This document shows, one piece after another, positions 1-5,095 of a DNA stretch of 5,095 bases (within the stretch, counting starts at the first letter, position 1; every line of letters starts with the position of its first letter). The translations under genes were made by a program, and so were the position numbers. Location of the stretch: assembly GCA_041742235.1 (NCBI GenBank), contig JBGSJA010000294.1:1-5095 (forward strand). The letters are read 5' to 3'. The notes below the pieces were generated by a model. The model did no database searches, was not told the DNA's origin, and saw only the letters and a list, made by a program, of their open reading frames with translations. This DNA is from BOKV01 sp041742235. Lineage in GTDB: Bacteria > Pseudomonadota > Alphaproteobacteria > Rhizobiales > Rhizobiaceae.

Positions 1-1826
1 GCGATCTCGCCATAGGGGATGGTGTGCACTGCGCCTTCCGTGTGGCGAAGCTGCATGGAACGCAGCGAGATTTTCTCGACCGTACCCTCGATGCCGCCTA
101 CGGTGATGTATTCCCCGACGCGGAAGGCATCGTCCATCAGGAAGAAGAGGCCGGAGACGATATCCTTGACCAGGGTCTGGCCTCCGAAGCCGATGGCGAG
201 GCCGACAATGCCCGCACCAGCCAGAAGCGGCGTGATGTCGATTCCAAGTTGCCCGAGCGCGAGCAGCGCCGTCATCACGATGATTGTCGCCTGCAGCGTC
301 ATCCGCAGCAATGGCAGCACGGTTGCAAGACGCGATCCCGCACCGCCGCCGCCTTCGGCGTCTTCGTCATGGTGATCGGCAGAGCCGATGCTCTCGCCGG
401 AAACGCGGCTGTTGATCCACAGCATCGTGATTTCCCAAACGAGGTAGCCTGCAAGCGCGATCATGAAAGCCCCGACGATGTGCTGGGCCAGTGTCTCCCC
501 GACGCCGACCGCCGCGACATTGGCGACGTCGATGTTCCAGATGCGCACGATGGCAAGCACGACGATGCCGAAGACCACGACGCGCGCCATGCGGATATAG
601 GCACGCTTGGTCGAAAGCCAGGCCCGTTCCGCGACTTCGCCCTCGCCGGTCATTGGCGGGACGAGATGGCGAACCATGGCGCGGATGCCGGTGTCCATTG
701 CCGGCGCCAGCGCGATCAGCAGCAGCGTCAGGTAGTGCCGCCCGCCCGAAAGCAGGTCAAACCGGTCGATCGAGGCGAGGTATTCGACAAACACCCAGGT
801 CACGATGATCGCGCCGATGAGTACGCGCGGGAACATCTTGGCAACAAAGCTTTCGCCGGCTGACGGTTGCGCCTGCCAGCCTGCCATCATCTGCGACAGG
901 CCGGCGCGCGCCTTCCAGATGACCCAGGCGATCCAGGCGAATGTCACAAGATTGAGCCAGCCGCCAAGGCGGGTCTCGGCAAGCGCCACGCCGTTTTCCG
1001 CCTGGAAGGCGATCATGAATGTGCCGAAGCCGATGAAGGCGGTGATCGCCACCAGTTGCCGGTGGAGGAAGGCGGCCGTAGCGTCATCGGTATGGACGAG
1101 GCGCAGTTCCGGGCGGGATGGCGAAAGCAGCAGCCGCGAAAACGCCGCGACCAGCCGGGGAACCACCACCAGGTTGAACATGAACTCATGTACGAAAGGC
1201 ACGAGGCCCGTTGGCGCCAGCACGCCCGACACGATCCGCAGTGTCGCGAAAAATGCGAACAGCCCGCCAAGATCGAGCACAAGGCGCATGCCGATCAGCA
1301 TGAACATCTCGACAAGGGACGAAGGCTCGCGCGTGCTGTTGATCCTGGTTCGCCATGTTGCGGCATAGGCATTGACGAGACGCTCCGCGCCCGCCGCCGC
1401 CGCGAGCGCAAGCACCATGACGCCCAGCGCCAAAAGTATGTCAGGCCAGCCGTGTACGCGTACGAAATTGCCGAACCCCTCGATCAGCCCGGGAATGAAC
1501 CGCGGCGAGCGCATCGCCATTTCGCTGATGGAATCGCTGACCCCGGCAACGACATCCTGCACGATCGTCGCCGGGCCGGGCAGCGGCAGCGGAACTTGCG
1601 CATTCGGCGCCTTCTGCGCCAGCCCGTCGAGCACATCGACCAGCAGCTTGCGGGCCTCGGCATCGCTGATCGTGCTGAGGAGATTGCGGATGGCTTCCGG
1701 CGTCAATGGATCGGGCAGCTTCACGCCCTGCGCCGCGGCCGCTCCCGTTTCGGGTGGGTTGGTCTGCGCCGCCGCGGGCGTGACGAGCAGCGTCATGATG
1801 CAGGCGAGAACAGCGAAGATGCGCAT
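1..1826 (-). CDS. Large MscS-family mechanosensitive ion channel (YbiO-like), C-terminus cut by window edge
   Basis: Inner-membrane channel that opens under membrane tension to release solutes on hypo-osmotic shock. 608 codons are visible from ATG 1826 to the left edge with no stop. Residues 1-20 look like a Sec signal peptide ending AAA before Gln21. A periplasmic segment of about 100 residues follows, then some ten or eleven hydrophobic segments (roughly 127-147, 172-200, 210-236, 253-275, 290-305, 333-352, 364-380, 412-430, 450-470, 503-527 and the pore helix 535-565). The pore helix has the Gly/Ala pattern LAGAGIVGLAIGFGGQ followed by TLVKDIVSGLFFLMDD. The MscS beta domain begins with GEYITVGGIEGTVEKISLRS (about 572-591) and IPYGEI, where small MscS proteins have PNG. 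E. coli MscS is 286 residues with three helices; this protein belongs with the long YbiO-type members, and perhaps 100-200 residues are missing. No strong ribosome site precedes the ATG; the start is chosen because it places the signal peptide correctly. It lies 83 bp downstream of thiY on the same strand. The family is certain; the subfamily is by resemblance. Confidence 0.93.
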   Translation of the reverse strand, partial: MRIFAVLACIMTLLVTPAAAQTNPPETGAAAAQGVKLPDPLTPEAIRNLLSTISDAEARKLLVDVLDGLAQKAPNAQVPLPLPGPATIVQDVVAGVSDSISEMAMRSPRFIPGLIEGFGNFVRVHGWPDILLALGVMVLALAAAAGAERLVNAYAATWRTRINSTREPSSLVEMFMLIGMRLVLDLGGLFAFFATLRIVSGVLAPTGLVPFVHEFMFNLVVVPRLVAAFSRLLLSPSRPELRLVHTDDATAAFLHRQLVAITAFIGFGTFMIAFQAENGVALAETRLGGWLNLVTFAWIAWVIWKARAGLSQMMAGWQAQPSAGESFVAKMFPRVLIGAIIVTWVFVEYLASIDRFDLLSGGRHYLTLLLIALAPAMDTGIRAMVRHLVPPMTGEGEVAERAWLSTKRAYIRMARVVVFGIVVLAIVRIWNIDVANVAAVGVGETLAQHIVGAFMIALAGYLVWEITMLWINSRVSGESIGSADHHDEDAEGGGGAGSRLATVLPLLRMTLQATIIVMTALLALGQLGIDITPLLAGAGIVGLAIGFGGQTLVKDIVSGLFFLMDDAFRVGEYITVGGIEGTVEKISLRSMQLRHTEGAVHTIPYGEI

Positions 1827-1883
1827 GGGTGGCCCGTGGTTCAGTTCAACGGCGCCATCAATAGAACGTCTCGCTTGACTTTT

Positions 1884-1915
1884 CGATAGCAAGATTTCGC
1901 ATATCCTTGCTATCG
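1884..1915. repeat. Perfect 10-bp inverted repeat at the thiY 3' end, upstream of the channel gene
   Basis: The arms CGATAGCAAG (1884-1893) and CTTGCTATCG (1906-1915) are exact reverse complements separated by 12 bases. The right arm contains the thiY stop codon (1912-1910). Read as minus-strand RNA, the hairpin is followed by AAAAG rather than a U run, so it is not a standard intrinsic terminator for thiY. It could be a 3'-end hairpin, a Rho-associated or processing structure, or a protein-binding operator for the channel gene, whose start is 58 bp away. The repeat is seen directly; its role is unknown. Confidence 0.8.
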
Positions 1916-2848
1916 CGCTCCGGGATCCACCGCGTAGTGGTCCAGCGGCGGAATTTCCCTGATCAAGCCCGATTGCAGCATGAACTGCGCGAAGCGGCCA
2001 TAGCGCCCGCGGTCCAGCGCGCCGGGGCGCTTGGCGAGGCGTGGAAGCGTATCGCGCCAGGCGCGCCGGTTCAGCTCGTTGTCGAGGTCGGGATGGGCCG
2101 TGACGAATGCCTCCCAAGCTTCGCCGGGATGATTGGTCAGCCACAAGGTAGCCTCTTCCAGCGCGCCGACCAGACGCGCGAACGCCGGCTCGCTCTCCCT
2201 TCCCCTTCTTGCAACAAGCACCAGCTCGTCATAGGCCGGCACGCCGTTCTCCTCGGGATAAAAGGCGAGGCCCGGCCGGCCCTCGATGTCCATCTGGTTG
2301 AGCTCGAAATTGCGGAAAGCGCCGATGACGGCATCCACCTTTCCGGCAAACAGCGAGGGCGAGAGCGCGAAGTTGACGTTGACGAGCGTCACGTCGGAGA
2401 GGGAAAGCCCCTTTGTCTTCAGCATTGCGGCAAGGACGGCGTCCTCGAAGCCGCCGACCGAAAAGCCGACCGTCTTGCCCTTGAGGTCGCCGATCGTCTT
2501 GACGGGCCCGTCCTTCAACACCACCAGTGCGTTCAGCGGCGTTTCCGCCAATGTTGCGATGCGAACCAGCGGCAGGCCTTCGGCGACCTGCACATGCAGT
2601 TGCGGCTGGTAGGTAACGGCAAGGTCGCCCTGCCCCGCTGCGACAAGCCTTGGCGGCGCGCTCGGATCGGCCGGGGCAATGAGTTCGACATCAAGGCCCG
2701 CCCTTTCGAACATGCCCTTCTCTTTTGCAATGACAAAGGCGGCATGGTCCGGGTTGACGAACCAGTCGAGCAGCACCGTGACCTTGTCGGCGCAGATGGC
2801 GTTGCCGGATGAAAGAGCAAAGGCGAGGATTGCAAGGACGAGGCGCAT
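1910..2848 (-). CDS. thiY: ThiY-like periplasmic substrate-binding protein of a thiamine-precursor ABC transporter (NMT1/THI5-like family)
   Basis: 312-residue solute-binding protein expected to capture a pyrimidine precursor of thiamine (hydroxymethylpyrimidine or formylaminopyrimidine type) in the periplasm and hand it to ThiX. Residues 1 to about 20 form a signal peptide (hydrophobic LVLAILAFAL, cleavage near AICA/DK). Cys19 does not sit in a proper lipobox, so a soluble rather than lipid-anchored form is likely. Family signatures are LLDWFVNPDH (about 26-35) with a following KEKGMF, IGDLKGKTVGFSVGG (about 119-133), KVDAVIGA (170-177) and GVPAYDELVLVA (202-213). The only cysteine lies in the signal peptide, so the cysteine-rich motif of eukaryotic Thi5 synthases is absent, which fits a binding protein. 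The start at 2848 is fixed by AAAGGAG five bases upstream; longer in-frame starts run back through thiX. The gene begins 11 bases after the thiX stop. Substrate is inferred from family resemblance plus the upstream TPP riboswitch. Confidence 0.87.
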   Translation of the reverse strand: MRLVLAILAFALSSGNAICADKVTVLLDWFVNPDHAAFVIAKEKGMFERAGLDVELIAPADPSAPPRLVAAGQGDLAVTYQPQLHVQVAEGLPLVRIATLAETPLNALVVLKDGPVKTIGDLKGKTVGFSVGGFEDAVLAAMLKTKGLSLSDVTLVNVNFALSPSLFAGKVDAVIGAFRNFELNQMDIEGRPGLAFYPEENGVPAYDELVLVARRGRESEPAFARLVGALEEATLWLTNHPGEAWEAFVTAHPDLDNELNRRAWRDTLPRLAKRPGALDRGRYGRFAQFMLQSGLIREIPPLDHYAVDPGAR

Positions 2849-2853
2849 GGGCG

Positions 2854-2860
2854 CTCCTTT
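2854..2860 (-). promoter_or_regulatory. Ribosome binding site of thiY
   Basis: AAAGGAG on the minus strand, five bases before the ATG at 2848. Its first base is the last base of the thiX TGA stop codon (2862-2860). This is the strongest Shine-Dalgarno sequence in the window. It both selects the thiY start and suggests translational coupling to thiX. Confidence 0.85.
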
Positions 2861-3627
2861 CAGCTGTCTTTCCAGAAGATGATTCGATCGGCGGCACGGG
2901 CTACGGCTGCGCGCAGAAGCCAGGCCATTGCCGCAAGCAGCACGAGGCAGGCAAACACCATGTCGGTCTGCAGGCGGGCATTGGCCTGCAGCATCACATA
3001 GCCAAGGCCGGCGGACGCACCCGCCCATTCGCCGACGATCGCGCCGATGGGGGCCAGCGTCGCGGCAACCTTCAGTCCGGTGGCAAGCGAGGGGAGCGCC
3101 GCCGGGACGCGTATCCGCAAGAGCGTGGCGAGATCGCCGGTACCCCAGCCGCGCGCAAGATCCAGCCATTCGCGCCGCGTCGAGGAAAGCCCGTCATGGA
3201 ACGCGGAGGCGACCGGAAAGAAGGTGATCAGCGCCGCCATGAACACCTTGGAGGGCATGCCGAAGCCGAACCAGATAACGACAAGCGGCGCAATCGCGAA
3301 GACCGGAAGCGTTTGCGTAGTGACGATCGCCGGCAGGATGAGCCGCCTTGCGAGCTGCCAATGCGCCATTGCAAGCGCCAGCATTGCGCCCGCGAGGCTG
3401 CCTGCGGCAAGGCCCAGCAACATTTCCGATAGCGTCGTTGCCGCATGGCCGGCAAGGTAGGCGGCGTTTTCGATCAAGGCTTGGGCTACGGCCACCGGCG
3501 CGGGAACGAGATATGCGGGCGGCGAAAACAGCATGACGCCGATTTGCCACAGGGCGATGGGGGCCGCGATCGCAGCCACCGCCAACAGGGATTCCACCAG
3601 CCATAGCGATTGTTTTCTTGCAGCCAT
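2860..3627 (-). CDS. thiX: ThiX-like ABC transporter permease, thiamine-precursor uptake
   Basis: 255-residue inner-membrane permease of the TauC/SsuC/ThiX type. Hydrophobic segments lie near residues 14-34, 62-88, 95-121, 124-146, 186-205 and 222-244, the usual count and length for the family. Typical sequence marks are TLSEMLLGLAAGSLAGAMLA (65-84), QTLPVFAIAPLVVIWFGFGM (105-124) and the cytoplasmic EAA loop that contacts the ATPase, DLARGWGTGDLATLLRIRVP (156-175). The family alone does not fix the substrate; the thiamine-precursor role comes from the TPP riboswitch in its leader and from thiY immediately downstream. The start at 3627 gives a normal short cytoplasmic N-terminus. A longer frame back to 3738 would begin inside the riboswitch and is rejected. 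The ribosome site is weak: a GAG core six bases before the ATG, lying in the loop of a small GTCC/GGAC hairpin. No ATPase gene adjoins. Confidence 0.9.
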   Translation of the reverse strand: MAARKQSLWLVESLLAVAAIAAPIALWQIGVMLFSPPAYLVPAPVAVAQALIENAAYLAGHAATTLSEMLLGLAAGSLAGAMLALAMAHWQLARRLILPAIVTTQTLPVFAIAPLVVIWFGFGMPSKVFMAALITFFPVASAFHDGLSSTRREWLDLARGWGTGDLATLLRIRVPAALPSLATGLKVAATLAPIGAIVGEWAGASAGLGYVMLQANARLQTDMVFACLVLLAAMAWLLRAAVARAADRIIFWKDS

Positions 3628-3628
3628 T

Positions 3629-3682
3629 GTCCACTCACGGACGAACGGTGCGATGGTTGCGTGGCGGCCTAGCCGCCCTAGC
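3629..3682 (-). promoter_or_regulatory. Riboswitch expression platform / thiX leader
   Basis: The 55 bases between the riboswitch and the thiX ATG contain no terminator hairpin with a U run, so translational control looks more likely than attenuation. Two elements stand out. One is a tandem GGCTAGG repeat (GGCTAGGGC then GGCTAGGCG) whose GGCGGC (3677-3672) could pair with GCCGCC inside the riboswitch (3794-3789). The other is a small hairpin, GTCC (3642-3639) with GGAC (3632-3629), whose loop GTGAGT exposes the weak ribosome site. The pairings are seen in the sequence; the switching mechanism is inference. Confidence 0.5.
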
Positions 3683-3805
3683 CTCCATCCCTTCGCCGGC
3701 ATTACCCGGAGCAGGTTCCCGATCGCCCTTCGTTGCACCGAAAGGGATCAAGGGTTCGGCATAGCGCCATCTCAGCCCCCGGCTCGCCGGCGGCACCCCT
3801 TGGAG
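3683..3805 (-). ncRNA. TPP riboswitch (THI element) controlling thiX-thiY
   Basis: Cis-acting RNA that binds thiamine pyrophosphate and lowers expression of the downstream uptake genes. In minus-strand order the conserved blocks are AAGGGGTGCC, GGGCTGAGA, ACCCTT, GAACCTG, CCGGGTAATGCCGGCG and AAGGGA, the classic THI-box order. The closing helix P1 is CTCCA (3805-3801) with TGGAG (3687-3683). AAGGGGT pairs with ACCCTT as P2, and CCGG/CCGG around the CTCCGGGTAATGCCGG region forms P5 with the conserved TAAT. A GC hairpin CCGG-CGAG-CCGG fills the P3 region. There is an extra stem-loop (3749-3719) between the P2 3' strand and GAACCTG, where most examples I recall join directly. It ends 55 bases before the thiX ATG. 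Confidence 0.94.
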
Positions 3806-3816
3806 TTATGGTGACG

Positions 3817-3836
3817 GGGCGGTTCGCAAACCGCCC
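3817..3836. terminator. Strong GC hairpin between the unknown membrane-protein gene and the TPP riboswitch, probable terminator
   Basis: GGGCGGTT (3817-3824) and AACCGCCC (3829-3836) form a perfect 8-bp stem with a four-base loop. It begins 11 bases past the stop codon of the membrane-protein gene, the usual place for a 3'-end hairpin. The U-rich tail (TTCTTTGTGT) lies on the plus-strand side, whereas on the minus strand, where the gene is, the hairpin is followed by CGTCACC. Intrinsic termination of the minus-strand transcript is therefore doubtful; a transcript-end stabiliser is also possible. Confidence 0.6.
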
Positions 3837-3846
3837 TTCTTTGTGT

Positions 3847-5095
3847 CTAGCGCTTGTCCCAATCGGCAAACGCGTCGCGGAAAACCTTGTCGCCGATTGC
3901 GCCTTTCTCCAGCGCCACCAATGCACGCCTGCCGGTGGTGTAGCCAAGCGGTATGTCGATCCAGCTCGAATCCAGCAGCAAACGCTTGTTGGTGGCGGCG
4001 GCCTGTTCAAGGTTGTTGAGCGCGATGAGGAAGTAACCAGCGTCGATCTTCACAGGAACGGCCACCAGTCCTTCGCCGCGCGCCTGTTCGTTCGCCTTCA
4101 TCACGAACCGCGCGACCGTGTCGATGCTGCCGCCGGTGAAGTCGGGCGGCGCCTGGAATACGAGTTCGATGATATGGCTCGCCGACAGTGCCTCGTCGAC
4201 ATTGCGTTTGATGATGATGTCGAGCAACAGGCCACGGCCCGGCACTTCCAGCCGTCCGCGAATGACCGGCTCCGGCGGCAGGCCGTCCGCCGGCGGCTGC
4301 TGGTCCAGCGACCAGATCACCGCGGCGTTGTCGCGTGTCGCGCCCGCGCCCGAGGTTCCCTCTTCGTAAAGATAGGCCTTCTGCGCGATCGCAGCCTGGG
4401 CCGGCGCCGTTGTCTGCGCCTGGCCCGCCGGTTGCGGGGCAGGCTCGACCGATGGCGTTTGCGCATCTTCAGCCGACTGGCCACCTTCGGGCGCAACCGG
4501 CTCTACGGGTTGCACTTGTGCAGCCTCGCCCGCAGGTTCCGCCGGGGTTTCCGCGGCGGGTTCTTCCACCGGCTGCAAATTGCCGGGTTCCTCGGCAGGC
4601 GGCGTCTCGTCCTCGGCGGTATCGGTTTCGGGCGCAGGCTGGGCCTGGCCGCTCTCGCCCAGGCGCGCCTCTTCCTTGGCGCCGCCATCGGCTTGCGCGG
4701 GGTCTGTTTCCGGCGCCGGCTCCGCCGCCGGTATTTCCTGCGACTGTTCCTGCTGCGGACCCCCAAGGCCAAGTGCGGCAAGCAGCGGATCCTTGTTGCG
4801 CCACAGCGCATATCCGCCGCCGGCGAAAAGGCCGAGCAAGACGAGAAGCAACACGATCATGGTGAGCGCGCTGGATCGTCTGCCGCCATCGGCTGCACGG
4901 GCGGGCGAGGCCTGCCGCACCCTGACGGGACGCTCGATGTCGCGAACGGCATCGAGTGAAGTGTCGTATGGCGGCGGATCGGCTCGCGATGGCGCGACAG
5001 GTTGTTGTCTCGGCGCACCGGAAGCCGGGCGGCTCGCGGGGTCGAAAACCGGTTCAGTGCGCACGGGCCTAGCATCCTGCCGCGGCTGCACAGCC
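3847..5095 (-). CDS. Single-pass membrane protein with Pro/Glu/Ala linker and conserved C-terminal domain, function unknown; 5' end outside window
   Basis: The frame is open from the right edge to the TAG at 3849-3847. The first usable codon in the window is a GTG at 5091 with no visible ribosome site, so the true start is probably beyond the edge. Counting from that GTG: residues 1-70 are Pro/Arg-rich and probably disordered; 76-97 (ALTMIVLLLVLLGLFAGGG then YALW) is one transmembrane helix preceded by RR, favouring an N-in, C-out topology; 113-236 is a low-complexity acidic Pro/Glu/Ala/Gln linker; 237-414 is a compact domain with YLYEEG, AVIWSLDQ, IIKRNVDEALSASHIIELVF, PPDFTGG, WIDIPLGYTTGRRALVALEK and a C-terminal FADWDKR. 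I recall similar C-terminal domains (RNxDxxLxASHxIE, GRRAxxxxEKG) in rhizobial and Bradyrhizobium hypothetical proteins, with no assigned function. The layout resembles envelope-spanning anchors such as TonB or FtsN, but the domain is not recognisably either. It precedes the thi operon, separated by a hairpin. Confidence 0.87.
   Translation of the reverse strand, partial: AVQPRQDARPVRTEPVFDPASRPASGAPRQQPVAPSRADPPPYDTSLDAVRDIERPVRVRQASPARAADGGRRSSALTMIVLLLVLLGLFAGGGYALWRNKDPLLAALGLGGPQQEQSQEIPAAEPAPETDPAQADGGAKEEARLGESGQAQPAPETDTAEDETPPAEEPGNLQPVEEPAAETPAEPAGEAAQVQPVEPVAPEGGQSAEDAQTPSVEPAPQPAGQAQTTAPAQAAIAQKAYLYEEGTSGAGATRDNAAVIWSLDQQPPADGLPPEPVIRGRLEVPGRGLLLDIIIKRNVDEALSASHIIELVFQAPPDFTGGSIDTVARFVMKANEQARGEGLVAVPVKIDAGYFLIALNNLEQAAATNKRLLLDSSWIDIPLGYTTGRRALVALEKGAIGDKVFRDAFADWDKR

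Noticed and set aside
1834..1851. Five-codon upstream reading frame (ATGGCGCCGTTGAACTGA on the minus strand) just before the channel start
   Set aside because: It has no ribosome site and no regulatory codon pattern; a frame this short is expected by chance.
24..1889. Two long plus-strand frames (24-863 and 867-1889)
   Set aside because: Both are antisense to the continuous MscS channel gene, have Arg/His/Asp-rich compositions typical of GC-rich shadow frames, and show no domain or ribosome site.
1861..1892. Possible channel-gene promoter on the minus strand: TTGCTA (1892-1887) with TTCTAT (1866-1861)
   Set aside because: The 20-base spacer is too long for a standard sigma-70-type promoter and both boxes are weak, so it is not called.
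1910..3169. Extended 419-residue start for thiY at 3169
   Set aside because: It would overlap thiX by about 300 bases in another frame and displace the signal peptide; the AAAGGAG site places the start at 2848.
1907..3432. Plus-strand frames antisense to thiY and thiX (1907-2812 and 2809-3432)
   Set aside because: The minus strand holds clear family signatures for a binding protein and a permease; the plus-strand translations are charged low-complexity shadows.
2860..3738. Extended 292-residue start for thiX at 3738
   Set aside because: The extra 37 codons come from the riboswitch and its leader; the ATG at 3627 gives a normal permease N-terminus.
4391..4755. Apparent sequence repeats in the Pro/Glu/Ala-coding stretch
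   Set aside because: The repetition is compositional, from biased amino-acid use in a linker; I could not find a regular repeat unit.
3733..4959. 408-residue plus-strand frame
   Set aside because: It begins inside the TPP riboswitch, crosses the hairpin and then mirrors the Pro/Glu/Ala linker, yielding Arg/Leu/Phe-rich repeats. It is an artefact of the skewed codon use of the opposite strand.

Overview
The window reads as a high-GC alphaproteobacterial chromosome segment, most likely Hyphomicrobiales (Rhizobiales). This rests on GC-rich codon use, the style of the thiamine-regulated ABC genes, and a C-terminal domain (in the rightmost gene) that I recall from rhizobial and Bradyrhizobium hypothetical proteins. 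All four genes lie on the minus strand, so in transcription order the window is read from right to left. Every long plus-strand reading frame is a shadow of a minus-strand gene.

In transcription order: (1) 5095-3847 is the main part of a single-pass membrane protein of unknown function. It has a disordered N-terminus, one transmembrane helix, a long Pro/Glu/Ala linker and a conserved C-terminal domain; its 5' end is outside the window. (2) 3836-3817 is a strong GC hairpin just after its stop codon. (3) 3805-3683 is a TPP riboswitch (THI element) carrying an unusual extra 31-nt stem-loop. (4) 3627-2860 is thiX, an ABC permease, and (5) 2848-1910 is thiY, a periplasmic pyrimidine-type binding protein; the two are spaced as one operon. 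(6) 1915-1884 is a perfect 10-bp inverted repeat overlapping the thiY stop codon. (7) 1826-1 is a large multi-spanning MscS-family mechanosensitive channel whose C-terminus runs off the left edge.

Functionally, riboswitch-thiX-thiY is a thiamine-precursor uptake operon. ThiY should capture a hydroxymethylpyrimidine-type precursor in the periplasm and ThiX should pass it through the inner membrane, with expression lowered when TPP is plentiful. The matching ATPase (thiZ) is not next to these two genes, so it must be encoded elsewhere, supplied by another transporter, or missing. The MscS channel and the unknown membrane protein have no evident link to thiamine.

Most of the window is ordinary housekeeping or transport DNA. 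The points worth a second look are the inserted stem in the riboswitch, the absent ATPase, the inverted repeat between thiY and the channel gene, and the uncharacterised membrane protein. I see no mobile element, CRISPR array, tRNA, rRNA or defence-like system.
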